Of a stretch of DNA of 64,000 nt, positions 44,057-53,114 are shown one piece after another. The stretch is from assembly GCF_004217145.1 (NCBI RefSeq), contig NZ_SHKR01000016.1:310001-374000 (forward strand). Reading direction: 5' to 3'. The DNA comes from Kribbella rubisoli. Its GTDB lineage: Bacteria > Actinomycetota > Actinomycetes > Propionibacteriales > Kribbellaceae. The number at the start of each line of letters is the position of its first letter. The stretch's first letter is position 1. The translations under genes and the position numbers were made by a program. The notes under the pieces were generated by a model. The model saw nothing but the letters and a program-made list of their open reading frames with translations. It did no database searches and was not told the origin of the DNA.

Positions 44057-44764
44057 ATGTACCGCAGGCTCGTGCTCAAGCTGTCCGGGCAGGCGATCGC
44101 CGGCCCCGACGAGTTCGGTTTCAACAGTGATCGGCTCACGCACCTCGCCAACGAGGTGATCTCGTTGCGTGCGACCGGCGTACAAGTCGCGGTGGTCGTG
44201 GGCGGCGGGAACGTGTTCCGCGGCAACCGGGCCGACGACTGGGGTATTGACCGGGTCGAGGCGGACAACATCGGCATGCTCGGCACGGTCATCAACGCGG
44301 TCCTGCTCCGCGGGCGGCTGGCCGCGCTCGGCGCACACGGCGTACGGCTGATGACCGCGCTCCCGATCGACAACCTAGCCGAGCCGTACATCCGGCTTCG
44401 TGCGCTGCGGCACCTGGAGAAGGGCTCGATCGTCCTCCTTGCTTGCGGCAACGGCCAGCCGTTCACGACGACCGACTACCCGTCGGTCCAGCGCGCCGTC
44501 GAGCTCGAGGCCGACGCCCTACTCGTCGCTAAGAACGGCACCGACGGCGTGTACGACGCCGACCCGAACAAGCACCCCGACGCCAAACGCTTCGACCACC
44601 TCACCTACACCGAGGTCATCGACCGCGGCCTCGGCGTGATGGATCAATCCGCGTTCATCCTCGCCCGCGACCACCACCTCCCCCTCCACGTCTTCGACAT
44701 CGACCGCACCGGCGCCGCCTCCTCCATAGTCAACGGCACCCAACTCGGCACCCTCATCAAGTGA
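44057..44764 (+). CDS. pyrH: UMP kinase (PyrH-type), probably a second copy
   Basis: 235 aa. RRLVLKLSGQAIAG and VVVGGGNVFRGN (UMP/ATP site), GMLGTVINAVLLRGRLAALG, AEPYIRLRALRHLEKG and DGVYDADPNKHPDAKRFDHL follow bacterial UMP kinase, an amino-acid-kinase-fold enzyme phosphorylating UMP. The usual FAGGTGNPYFTTD segment reads LACGNGQPFTTTD. It is not in a tsf-frr cluster, so a divergent paralogue near the ribosomal protection gene is likely. Confidence 0.87.
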   Translation: MYRRLVLKLSGQAIAGPDEFGFNSDRLTHLANEVISLRATGVQVAVVVGGGNVFRGNRADDWGIDRVEADNIGMLGTVINAVLLRGRLAALGAHGVRLMTALPIDNLAEPYIRLRALRHLEKGSIVLLACGNGQPFTTTDYPSVQRAVELEADALLVAKNGTDGVYDADPNKHPDAKRFDHLTYTEVIDRGLGVMDQSAFILARDHHLPLHVFDIDRTGAASSIVNGTQLGTLIK

Positions 44765-44859
44765 CGGAGGTTGTAGGGGTGCGCTAAATGGTTTGTCGTG
44801 GCTTGAGCTGAGTTGGTGTACTCGGGGCGTACGAGCAGGTGTCTAGTAAGGAGTCCGTC

Positions 44860-44961
44860 ATGCGATCTCGCTTCATGTCTGTTGCTGATCGGACTGTCAC
44901 CTGTTCAAAGGACATGAAGCTGCGTGGAAGTACTGAATCTTGGGATCCTGGCGCATGTTGA
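44860..44961 (+). CDS. Candidate leader peptide overlapping the ribosomal protection gene
   Basis: A 33-codon frame opens at ATG 44860 with AAGGAG (44848-44853) and 6-nt spacing, beginning MRSRFMSVADRTVTCSKDMK. It ends at TGA 44961 and overlaps the GTG start (44924) of the downstream gene by 38 nt in another frame. Leader peptides preceding tet(M)-type genes mediate attenuation by ribosome stalling. The analogous role here is inferred. Confidence 0.55.
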   Translation: MRSRFMSVADRTVTCSKDMKLRGSTESWDPGAC

Positions 44962-46897
44962 CGCCGGAAAGACCAGCCTGACCGAGCGGCTGCTGTACGC
45001 CGCCGGAGTCATCGACGAGGTCGGTAGCGTCGACGACGGGAGCACCCAGACCGACTCGCTCGCGCTCGAACGGCAGCGCGGGATCACGATCAAGTCCGCG
45101 GTCGTCTCGTTCGCGATCGGCGACGTGACGGTCAACCTGATCGACACCCCGGGCCACCCGGATTTCATCGCCGAGGTGGAGCGTGCGCTCAGCGTGCTGG
45201 ACGGCGCGGTCCTGGTGATCTCGGCTGTCGAGGGCGTCCAGGCGCAGACCCGCGTACTGATGCGGACCCTGCAACGCCTGCGCATCCCCACCCTCATCTT
45301 CATCAACAAGCTCGACCGACCGGGTGCGCAGTACGACGGTGTGCTCCGCCAGATCGCGGCGAAGCTGACCCCGGCGATCGTCCCGATGGGCGAGGCCACC
45401 CACCTCGGCACACCCGAGGCGACGTTCAAGCCGATCCTGCAGGAGACCGCACTCCTGGAGGTCCTGACCGAGCGCGACGACGATCTCCTCGAGCGGTACG
45501 TCGACGGCGAACCGCTCGCGCTGGACGAGTCGCTCAGCGCTCAGACCCGCCAAGCGCGGGTGCACCCGGTGTACTTCGGATCCGCGATCACCGGCGCCGG
45601 GACGCAAGCCCTGACCGACGGCATCCGTGACCTGCTCCCCCGCGCCCGCACGACCGACGGGCCGCTCGACGGCAGGGTGTTCAAGGTCGACCGCGGTCCG
45701 GCGGGCGAGAAGATCGCCTATGTACGCATGCTCGACGGGACGGCGCAGGTCCGCGACCGGATCCGGTTCGGCGACAACGAAGCGAAGATCACCGCGCTCG
45801 AGGTGTTCGGCGGCCCCGCGCAGTCGAACACGGTCCGGGCCGGCCGGATCGCGAAGGTCTGGGGTCTCGCCGAGGTCCGGATCGGCGACCGCATCGGCGA
45901 TCACCGGAACATTTCCGCCAACCGGCGACCAGAAACTTCCGAAGAAACGGCGTACTTCGCGCCGCCCACGCTGGAGACGGTGATCTCCGCGCGGAAGCCG
46001 TCCGACAAGGGCAACCTGCGCGTCGCGCTGACCCAACTCGCCGAGCAGGACCCGTTGATCAACCTGCGTCAGGACGACCTCCGCCAGGAGACCTACGTGT
46101 CGCTGTACGGCGAGGTGCAGAAGGAGGTCATCGAGACGACGCTGGCGACCGAGTTCGGGATCGAGGTCGACTTCCGTGAGACGACCACGATCTGCGTCGA
46201 GCGGATCGTCGGCACCGGCGCGGCGGTCGAGTTCAAGAAGAAGGACCTGAACCCGTTCCTCGCGACCATCGGCCTGCGGGTCGAGCCCGCACCGGTGAAC
46301 GCCGGCGTGAGTTTCGAACTCGAGGTCGAGCTCGGCTCGATGCCGTACGCGTTCATCAAGGCTGTCGAGGAGACCGTCCGTGAAACGCTGCACCAGGGCG
46401 TGCACGGCTGGCAGATCCCCGACGCGCACGTCGTGATGACGCACTCCGGCTACTCCGCACGCCAGAGCCATGCCCACGCGGTGTTCGACAAGAGTATGTC
46501 CAGCACGGCCGGCGACTTCCGCAACCTCACGCCGCTCGTCCTGATGACGGCTCTCCAGCAGGCAGGTACGACGGTGCACGAGCCGATGCACCACTTCCAG
46601 CTGGAGATCCCGACCGACACCACGCGCGCAGTACTCGCGGCTCTCGCCCGCCTCCGAGCGATCCCACAAGTGCCTGCGCTCGCCGCCGAAACCTCAACCT
46701 TGGAAGGGGAGATCCCCGCGGCCGCCGTGTACGAACTCGAGCAACAACTCCCCGCCCTCACCCGCGGCGAAGGCGTCCTGGAGTCCGCATTCGAGCGCTA
46801 CCACCCGGTCACCGGCCCGATCCCGGAACGGCAACGCACCGACCACGACCCGCTCCACCGCCGCGAATACCTGCTGCACATTCAGCGGCGCGTATAG
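44924..46897 (+). CDS. Ribosomal protection protein, TetM/Otr(A)-like translation GTPase
   Basis: 657 aa from GTG 44924. GTPase motifs: AHVDAGKTSLTE (G1), RGITIKSAVV (G2), DTPGHPDF (G3), INKLDR (G4). Domain II at about 245-330; the EF-G-like III-V follow, with MPYAFIKAVEETVRETLHQG and HVVMTHSGYSARQSHAHAV, and length fits TetM/Otr(A) and not EF-G (about 700). These remove tetracycline-class drugs from the 30S A site. Its start lies inside a leader frame, and the 3' end overlaps the PrmC-like gene by 16 bp. Confidence 0.9.
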   Translation: MEVLNLGILAHVDAGKTSLTERLLYAAGVIDEVGSVDDGSTQTDSLALERQRGITIKSAVVSFAIGDVTVNLIDTPGHPDFIAEVERALSVLDGAVLVISAVEGVQAQTRVLMRTLQRLRIPTLIFINKLDRPGAQYDGVLRQIAAKLTPAIVPMGEATHLGTPEATFKPILQETALLEVLTERDDDLLERYVDGEPLALDESLSAQTRQARVHPVYFGSAITGAGTQALTDGIRDLLPRARTTDGPLDGRVFKVDRGPAGEKIAYVRMLDGTAQVRDRIRFGDNEAKITALEVFGGPAQSNTVRAGRIAKVWGLAEVRIGDRIGDHRNISANRRPETSEETAYFAPPTLETVISARKPSDKGNLRVALTQLAEQDPLINLRQDDLRQETYVSLYGEVQKEVIETTLATEFGIEVDFRETTTICVERIVGTGAAVEFKKKDLNPFLATIGLRVEPAPVNAGVSFELEVELGSMPYAFIKAVEETVRETLHQGVHGWQIPDAHVVMTHSGYSARQSHAHAVFDKSMSSTAGDFRNLTPLVLMTALQQAGTTVHEPMHHFQLEIPTDTTRAVLAALARLRAIPQVPALAAETSTLEGEIPAAAVYELEQQLPALTRGEGVLESAFERYHPVTGPIPERQRTDHDPLHRREYLLHIQRRV

Positions 46898-47646
46898 ATG
46901 CCGTGCACAACGGTCGCGCCGAGGTCGTCGTCCTCGACGATCTCGGCGGTCAGGCCGTGCTCGACCATCACCGCCCGCGCGACCGGCGCCTGGCGCTCAC
47001 TCAGCTCGACGAAGAAGTGACCGCCGGGCATCAGCCAATCCGTTGCCTCGGCAGCCACCCGCCGGAAGACAGCCAGACCGTCCGCGCCGCCGTCCAAGGT
47101 GACGTGCGGTTCGTAGAGCCGCGCCTCCGGCGGCAGCAGGCGAATCTCGTCCGTCGGCACATACGGAACGTTCGACAGCAGTACGTCGACCTGCCCGCGC
47201 AACCGATCCGGCAACGCCGAGAACAGATCGCCCTCAGACACGATCCCGCCGTACGGGAGCAGGTTGCGGCGCGCGCACTCGACCGCAGCCGGCTCGATGT
47301 CGGCGGCGTACAAGGTCACCTCGCGCTGGGCAGCGACGGCCGCGCCGAGAGCGCCCGTGCCGCAGCCGAGGTCGACCACGACCGCCCCCGCAGCGGTGAC
47401 CCGCAACGCCTCCGCCACCAAGAACTCGGTACGACGCCGTGGAATGAACACGCCGGTGTCGACGGCGATCCGCAACCCGCAGAACGACGCCCAGCCCACG
47501 ACGTACTCCAACGGCAACCCGGCCACCCGCTGGTCGACCATGGCCGCCAGCTCGGACTCGTCCCTCGCGGACTCGGCGATCAGCGCCGCCTCGTCCTCGG
47601 CGAACACCGACCCCGATGCGCGCAGCCGCTCAACAACAGTGGTCAC
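46882..47646 (-). CDS. PrmC/HemK-like N5-glutamine methyltransferase
   Basis: 254 aa from GTG 47646. Motif I VVVDLGCGTGALGAAVAAQ (about 96) and the catalytic-pocket motif LLSNVPYVPTDEIRLLPPEA (about 155). NVPY replaces NPPY, a deviation from canonical PrmC. FIPRRRTEFLV fits the release-factor methylase group. Known members methylate Gln of the GGQ motif in release factors; whether this one does is uncertain. Confidence 0.85.
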   Translation of the reverse strand: MTTVVERLRASGSVFAEDEAALIAESARDESELAAMVDQRVAGLPLEYVVGWASFCGLRIAVDTGVFIPRRRTEFLVAEALRVTAAGAVVVDLGCGTGALGAAVAAQREVTLYAADIEPAAVECARRNLLPYGGIVSEGDLFSALPDRLRGQVDVLLSNVPYVPTDEIRLLPPEARLYEPHVTLDGGADGLAVFRRVAAEATDWLMPGGHFFVELSERQAPVARAVMVEHGLTAEIVEDDDLGATVVHGIYTRR

Positions 47647-47654
47647 ACCACAGA

Positions 47655-48602
47655 TTATCCGAAAGCATTCACTCCGGTGAGCTCCGCCGACACCGTCCAC
47701 AACCGCGCTGCCGAGGCCGGGTCGATCGCATACGGCCGTACGCCGGGAGCGTCGTCGGTCGACACCTCCGCGATCTCGCAGTCCTCGCAGAACACACCGC
47801 CGAGACCGTCCAGCTGCGGCGACGTCGCGGCCCACACTTGGGTCGCCGCGCCCTGCTCCGGCGTCTTGAAACCGACGACCGGATTGCCGTCCGCGTCGAG
47901 CCAGCCGTAGCCGGCCATCTCCTCGCGGGTCAGGTGCCGCTGCAGCGGAGTCATGATGCCGCCCGGGTGCAGCGCGAACGCCCGTACGCCGGAATCCTTG
48001 CCGAGGGCATCGAGCTGGACCGCGAACAGCACGTTGGCCGTCTTCGCCTGCCCGTACGCCTGCCATTTCTCGTACCCGTTGCGGAACTCCAGGTCGTCCC
48101 ACCGGATGTCGGACCGCCGGTGCCCGGTCGACGACACCGACACGACCCGTGCACCGCCGTCGGCCACGAGCGCGGGCCACAGCCGGTTCACCAGCGCGAA
48201 GTGTCCGAGGTGGTTGGTCGCGAACTGCGCCTCCCAGCCCGGGCCGACCCGCGTCTCCGGCGAAGCCATGATCGCCGCGTTGTCGATCATGATGTCGACC
48301 GACCGCCCCGGTGCCAGGAACCGGTCCGCGAACGCCTTCACGCTCTCGAGGTCACCCAGATCCAGCTCGTCGATCTCCACACCGTCGACGCCGGCCAGCG
48401 CCTCGCGCGCCGCGTCCGGCCGCCTGGCCGGCACCACGACATGCGCGCCCGCGCGAGTGAGCGCCTTCGTGGTCGCCAGACCGAGACCGGAGTAGCCGCC
48501 GGTGACGATCGCGAGCTTGCCGGTCAGGTCGATCCCGGCAAGGACCTCGTCCGCAGTGCTGTCGTGCCCGAACCCCGAGCCGATCTTGTGCTGTTCACCC
48601 AT
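47655..48602 (-). CDS. Short-chain dehydrogenase/reductase (retinol-dehydrogenase-like)
   Basis: 315 aa. LAIVTGGYSGLGLATTKALT (cofactor), IDNAAIMASPETRV, SVSSTGHRRSDI (Ser) and YGQAKTANVLFAVQLDAL (Tyr-Lys). The longer C-terminal tail and the NNAG variant DNAAIM match the SDR group often annotated as oxidoreductase/protochlorophyllide-reductase-like. Likely soluble, NADP-dependent. It sits 8 bp upstream of the PrmC-like gene on the same strand. Confidence 0.88.
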   Translation of the reverse strand: MGEQHKIGSGFGHDSTADEVLAGIDLTGKLAIVTGGYSGLGLATTKALTRAGAHVVVPARRPDAAREALAGVDGVEIDELDLGDLESVKAFADRFLAPGRSVDIMIDNAAIMASPETRVGPGWEAQFATNHLGHFALVNRLWPALVADGGARVVSVSSTGHRRSDIRWDDLEFRNGYEKWQAYGQAKTANVLFAVQLDALGKDSGVRAFALHPGGIMTPLQRHLTREEMAGYGWLDADGNPVVGFKTPEQGAATQVWAATSPQLDGLGGVFCEDCEIAEVSTDDAPGVRPYAIDPASAARLWTVSAELTGVNAFG

Positions 48603-48636
48603 GGTCAGCAGCCTATGAATTCGAGTGCACTCAAAG

Positions 48637-49527
48637 TCAAGTCCCGAGGTGCGGATCCTGCCGCAACGACTCCGCCAACCGCTGCAGCGCCGGGTTGGGA
48701 CTGTCCGGACTCCAGCACGCGTGCAACGTCACCGAGTGCGCGTCAGCCGCATCCAGCTCGCGGTACCGCACACCCTCAACGCGCATCGCCATGATCGACC
48801 GCGGGATCAACGCGCACCCCAGGCCCGCCCGCACCAGCGCGAGCATCGTCGGCACCTGCGACGCGAGCTGGCTCACGGCGTACCGATCCATCCCGATCAT
48901 CGCCGCGCAGATGTCGTGCAGGTACTGCGAACCCTCCGGGCTGTACCCGATGTAGTCGTCGGTCGCATCGACCAGCGCGACCGGCCCGTCCCCCTCGGCC
49001 AGCGGATGGGATGCCGGTACGGCGAGCACGAGGTCCTCGGAGTGCACCAGCATCGACTCGAACTGCTCCGGAATCGGCGGCCGCACGAGCCCGATATCGA
49101 TCTCCAGGTTCGCCAGCGCCTCGAACTGCGCCGGGCTCACCAGCTCGGTCAGCTCGGCGGTCACTCCGGGGGTGCGTTTGCCGACCATGGTCAGGAAATC
49201 GGCGAGTACGGCGTACGCGCCGATCGCCGTGAACGCGAGGCGCAGCGTGCCAGTCGTTCCGTCGGCCGCACGACGGGTCGCCTCCGGGGCGACCTCGAGC
49301 AGGGCCAGGACCCGGCGGGCGTGCTCGAGAAACACCCCACCGGCCGCGGTCAGTCGGACGCCGCGGCCGGTGCGGTCGAAGAGACGGACGTCCAGAGTGC
49401 GCTCCAGGCCCTGGATCTGGCGGGTGAGCGGCGGCTGGGTCAGATTCAGGCGCTCGGCGGCGCGTCCGTAGTGAAGTTCCTCGGCGACCGCGACGAACCC
49501 GCGGAGCTGCTGCAGGGACAGATCCAT
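48637..49527 (-). CDS. LysR-type transcriptional regulator
   Basis: 296 aa; ATG 49527 gives the usual DLSLQQLRGFVAVAEELHYG start, while ATG 49548 adds seven residues. HTH: GRAAERLNLTQPPLTRQIQG, LERTLDVRLFDRTGRGVRLT. The substrate-binding domain follows (LRLAFTAIGAYAVLADFLTM, ALVRAGLGCALIPRSIMA). It diverges from the hydroxyacid dehydrogenase operon at 49599, which it probably controls. Confidence 0.9.
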   Translation of the reverse strand: MDLSLQQLRGFVAVAEELHYGRAAERLNLTQPPLTRQIQGLERTLDVRLFDRTGRGVRLTAAGGVFLEHARRVLALLEVAPEATRRAADGTTGTLRLAFTAIGAYAVLADFLTMVGKRTPGVTAELTELVSPAQFEALANLEIDIGLVRPPIPEQFESMLVHSEDLVLAVPASHPLAEGDGPVALVDATDDYIGYSPEGSQYLHDICAAMIGMDRYAVSQLASQVPTMLALVRAGLGCALIPRSIMAMRVEGVRYRELDAADAHSVTLHACWSPDSPNPALQRLAESLRQDPHLGT

Positions 49528-49598
49528 GCTCACACGGTATCGGTTCATTCAGAAATGGGCTTGGACCTGCATAACGGAACGCGCTTACCGTCGGTTCC

Positions 49599-50624
49599 AT
49601 GCCAAAACTCGCCGCCCTCTTCTCGCCCGAACGTGCCGCCGATGTCGTCGACGCCGCGACCCGACAGCTGCTCGAGGACCGATTCGAGGTGGTCTGGGCA
49701 ACGTCGGAGCACGCCGCCGGCCCAGGATCCGCGGCGAAACCGCCGGCGCTCGACCCCGCCGCCGTACCCGAGCTGGTCAAGGGCGCCGACGTCCTCCTCA
49801 CCAGCTGGGGTACGCCGCACCTCGGCAAGGAGCTGTGGTCGGACGGAAACGGCCCGAAGGTGGTCGCCCACGCGGCCGGCACGGTCAAGAATCTGATCGA
49901 CCCGGCCATCCTCGACCAGGGTGTCGCGGTCTTCTCGGCAGGCCCGCGGATCGCCTGGTCGGTCGGCGAGTACTGCCTCGCGTCGATGCTCACGCTGGCG
50001 CGCCGCCTCCCCCGCTTCGACGGCGCCGTCCGCGCCGGCGGGTGGAAGCAGACGGAGTACCGCGGTCACGAACTGGCCGGCGCGAAGGTGGGCATCATCG
50101 GCGCGAGCAGTACGGCGCGGGCGCTGATCACCCTGCTGAAGCCCTTCGGCTGCGATCTCGCCGTCTACGACCCGTACCTCAGCGACGAGCGCGCCGCCGA
50201 GCTGGGCGTCCGTCCCGCCGCGCTCGAGGATGCCGCGAGCGGGCCGTTCCTCAGCATCCACGTCCCGAACGTGCCGGAGACGAAGGGCATGATCACCCGC
50301 GCCCTGATCGAGAACCTGCCGGACGGCGCGGTGGTGGTGAACTCCTCGCGCGGTCCGGCGATCGACCAAGAGGCTCTGCTGGAACACGCGCTGGACGGGC
50401 GGATCTACGCGGCCCTCGACGTCTACGACCCCGAACCGCCGAAGTTCGACGAGAAGGTGCTGAGCGCGCAGAACCTGTTGCTGACGCCGCACATCGCCGG
50501 AGACACCGCCGAGGGTCACCTCGCGCTGGCTGGCTACGTGCTGAAGGACGCACTCCAGTGGCTCGACGACGGCACGCGCGGACCGAGCTTCGTCGATCCC
50601 GCCTCGTGGTCGATCGCCGCGTGA
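49599..50624 (+). CDS. D-isomer-specific 2-hydroxyacid dehydrogenase
   Basis: 341 aa. The NAD segment is VGIIGASSTARALITLLKPF, with the glycine-rich motif altered from GFGxIG to GASSTA. VNSSRGPAIDQEALLEHALD (Arg), LDVYDPEPPKFDEKV (Glu) and LTPHIAGDTAEG (His) give the catalytic set. First gene of the 49.6-55.7 kb operon, so likely acts on a sugar acid or keto acid. Confidence 0.88.
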   Translation: MPKLAALFSPERAADVVDAATRQLLEDRFEVVWATSEHAAGPGSAAKPPALDPAAVPELVKGADVLLTSWGTPHLGKELWSDGNGPKVVAHAAGTVKNLIDPAILDQGVAVFSAGPRIAWSVGEYCLASMLTLARRLPRFDGAVRAGGWKQTEYRGHELAGAKVGIIGASSTARALITLLKPFGCDLAVYDPYLSDERAAELGVRPAALEDAASGPFLSIHVPNVPETKGMITRALIENLPDGAVVVNSSRGPAIDQEALLEHALDGRIYAALDVYDPEPPKFDEKVLSAQNLLLTPHIAGDTAEGHLALAGYVLKDALQWLDDGTRGPSFVDPASWSIAA

Positions 50625-50635
50625 GAGGAACGGCC

Positions 50636-51778
50636 ATGTCACGCATTACCCAAGTTGAGGTCTTCCCGGTCGCCGTGCCGTTCGCGCGCCGGTTCGTGCT
50701 CGGCAGCGGCGCCGTCGGCTCCCCCGACGCGGCGCCCGACCAGGCCGGCGCGGTCATCTTCGTGAAGCTCACCACCGAGGACGGCGTCATCGGCTGGGGC
50801 GAGCAGCGCGCGCTGCCGAGTTGGAGCTACGAGACCGCCGAAACGATGGCAGTTGTGATTCGGCGGCATCTCACGCCGATCCTGCTCGAGCTCACGCCGT
50901 TCGACATCGAGCTGTTCCATCAGCGTGCGGCCAAGCGGCTGAGCCCGGCGGTGTCGAACGGCTTCCCGTTCGCCCGGGCCGCGATCGATGTCGCGATGCA
51001 CGACGCGGCCGGCAAGCTGGCCGGCGTACCCGTGCATGCGCTGCTCGGCGGCAAGATCCACGACGAGATCCCGCTCTGCTCGGCGATCGGGGTCGGCGAT
51101 CAGGACGCCGTACGCGAGCACGCGATCCAGTCGTCGGACTATGCGGCGTACAAGGTCAAGATCGGCGGGGATCTCGATGCCGACACCGCTGCGATCGAGA
51201 CCGTTGCGGAGGTTGCCGACGGCAAGCCGCTGTGGCTCGACGCGAACCAGTCCTATCGTCCGAGCGCGCTCAGGCAGCTGCGTGACCGGACCGCAGGCAT
51301 CCACACGATTCATTGCATTGAGCAACCGGTGCCGAGTACGGACACGCTGGCGATGGCCCGGTTGCGCGAGCTGATCGACCTGCCGATCGCGATCGATGAA
51401 GGCAGCTTCTCCGCCCAGGACCTGGCTCGTGCGATCCGTCTCGACGCCGCCGACCTGGTCGTGGTCAAGGTCTGCAAGTCGGGTGGACTGCGCAACGCGC
51501 TCAAGACCGCCCAGACCGCGCTCGCCGGCGGCCTCGAGATTCTCGCCAGCGGCCTGACCGACTGCGGAATCGCGTTCGCCGCCGCGCTGCACGTGTTCAG
51601 TCAGCTCGAGCTCGCACTGCCCGCCGAGCTCAACGGGCCGGAGCTGCTGACCGATCTGTACGTCGAGGGGCTGAGCATCACCAAGGCCGTCGCAACGGTC
51701 CCCACCGCCCCTGGACTGGGCGTTCAGGTCGACGAGGAGCGAATCCGCGCCGAGTCGATCGACCTGCTCTACCGGTGA
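50636..51778 (+). CDS. Enolase-superfamily enzyme (muconate-lactonising / racemase type)
   Basis: 380 aa from ATG 50636 with GAGAGGAA upstream. AAYKVKIGGDLDAD contains the KxK base, metal ligands are Asp in LWLDANQSYR, Glu in IHCIEQPVPS and Asp/Glu in IAIDEGSFSA, and the second base is in VVVKVCKSGGL, the MLE-subgroup pattern. Cycloisomerase, dipeptide epimerase or acid-sugar dehydratase are possible. The stop TGA 51776-51778 precedes the next gene by 8 bp. Confidence 0.87.
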   Translation: MSRITQVEVFPVAVPFARRFVLGSGAVGSPDAAPDQAGAVIFVKLTTEDGVIGWGEQRALPSWSYETAETMAVVIRRHLTPILLELTPFDIELFHQRAAKRLSPAVSNGFPFARAAIDVAMHDAAGKLAGVPVHALLGGKIHDEIPLCSAIGVGDQDAVREHAIQSSDYAAYKVKIGGDLDADTAAIETVAEVADGKPLWLDANQSYRPSALRQLRDRTAGIHTIHCIEQPVPSTDTLAMARLRELIDLPIAIDEGSFSAQDLARAIRLDAADLVVVKVCKSGGLRNALKTAQTALAGGLEILASGLTDCGIAFAAALHVFSQLELALPAELNGPELLTDLYVEGLSITKAVATVPTAPGLGVQVDEERIRAESIDLLYR

Positions 51779-51786
51779 GGAGAACC

Positions 51787-53109
51787 ATGTCCGTATTGAT
51801 GTCCCGCCGCGGCTTCCTCGGGATGACCGGATTCGCCGGTCTGGGGATCGCCGCGGCCGGAACCGTGGCCGGCTGCTCGTCCGGCCCGCCGCCCGGCGCC
51901 GCGACCTGGTCCATGTGGTCCAGCAGCGCCGCCGAGAAGAAGGTCTGGGACGACTTCGGCAAGTACGTCGAGCAACAGCTCAAGGTCGAGTCCGTCGCCA
52001 GCCTGACCCCGTCGACCGGCTACCCGACCAAGCTGGACCTCCAACTCGTCAGTGGTACGGCGAGCCTGGTGACCGCGCTCAACGGCACCCTGATCCCGAC
52101 GTACGCCGCCCGTGGCGCGCACCGGCCGCTCGACGACCTGATCGACGCCGACCCGGACTTCTCGCTCGACGACTTCTACGACACCAGCCGGCGGATCGGG
52201 AGCTTCAACGGCAAGACCTACGCGATCGGCTTCGACGTCGCGCCGACGGTCATGTACTACAACAAGGACCTGCTGAACAAGCAGGGCATCCCGCTGCCGT
52301 CCCGGACCGAACCGATGTCCTGGGCAACGTTCCGCGATCTGTGCAAGCAGCTCACGAAGCCTGGGCAGCAGTACGGCTTCACCTGCGCGCCGGCCATCGA
52401 CGACCTGGTGTCCTGGATCTACTGCGCCGGCGGCAACGTGATGAGCGACGACGCCAGCCGCAGCACGCTCGGTGATCCGGAAGCGATGGAGGCCTTGCAG
52501 TACGTCATCGACCTGTTCGTCAAGGACCAGGTCACCCCGCCGATCAAGAACCTGGTCACCGAGAGCTCGCTCTCGAACTTCATGCAGGGCAACGTCGCGT
52601 TCATGCAGAACGGCCCGTGGCAGGTCGTCAACGCGCGGAAGGCGAAGTTCGACTGGGACATCATCCCGTTCCCGGCCGGTGCGGCCGGAAGCAAGCCGCG
52701 CGTCTCGGGCTCCAGCTTCGCGATTCCATCGGGGGTGCGCGAAGGAGCCGAGCTCGACCTCGCGTGGAAGCTGATGAAGACCCTGACCAGCACGGGCGCA
52801 CTCGACATCTACGCCAAGGCCGGCCGCAACAACCCTGCCCGGCTCAGTGCCGGCAGCGCGTTCCAGCCGCCGCCCGACAACCTCGGCATCGTCCAGGAGA
52901 TCCTGGCCGGCAAGCTCGCCGGCGGTCACGCCTTCGACGTCACCACGAACTGGAACCAGGTCAAGCAATTGCTCGGCCAGGACCTGCCGCGCACGTTCCT
53001 CGGCCAGGTCAGCGTCCCGGACGCGATCAACGGGCTCACGCCGCGCCTCGACATCCTGATGCGCCAGCACCTCGACACCGTCCGCCAAGCCACCGCCAGG
53101 AAGGGGTGA
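51787..53109 (+). CDS. Sugar ABC transporter substrate-binding lipoprotein
   Basis: 440 aa from ATG 51787 (GAGGAG ribosome site). Tat-like RRGFLGMTG leader and lipobox TVAGCSS near residue 28-34, so exported and lipid-anchored. YNKDLLNKQGIPLPS, GYPTKLDLQLVSGTASLVTA and FMQGNVAFMQNGPW are typical of family 1 solute-binding proteins for oligosaccharides. Partner permeases follow. Confidence 0.9.
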   Translation: MSVLMSRRGFLGMTGFAGLGIAAAGTVAGCSSGPPPGAATWSMWSSSAAEKKVWDDFGKYVEQQLKVESVASLTPSTGYPTKLDLQLVSGTASLVTALNGTLIPTYAARGAHRPLDDLIDADPDFSLDDFYDTSRRIGSFNGKTYAIGFDVAPTVMYYNKDLLNKQGIPLPSRTEPMSWATFRDLCKQLTKPGQQYGFTCAPAIDDLVSWIYCAGGNVMSDDASRSTLGDPEAMEALQYVIDLFVKDQVTPPIKNLVTESSLSNFMQGNVAFMQNGPWQVVNARKAKFDWDIIPFPAGAAGSKPRVSGSSFAIPSGVREGAELDLAWKLMKTLTSTGALDIYAKAGRNNPARLSAGSAFQPPPDNLGIVQEILAGKLAGGHAFDVTTNWNQVKQLLGQDLPRTFLGQVSVPDAINGLTPRLDILMRQHLDTVRQATARKG

Positions 53110-53114
53110 ACCCG

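Noticed and set aside
44897-46669. A 590-codon minus-strand frame opposite the ribosomal protection gene
   Set aside because: Antisense shadow: the plus strand has all GTPase motifs, whereas this frame shows no recognisable domain.
46882-48180. Extended 432-codon start for the PrmC-like gene
   Set aside because: The extra 178 residues are the out-of-frame image of the SDR gene at 47655-48602; GTG 47646 gives a family-length protein.
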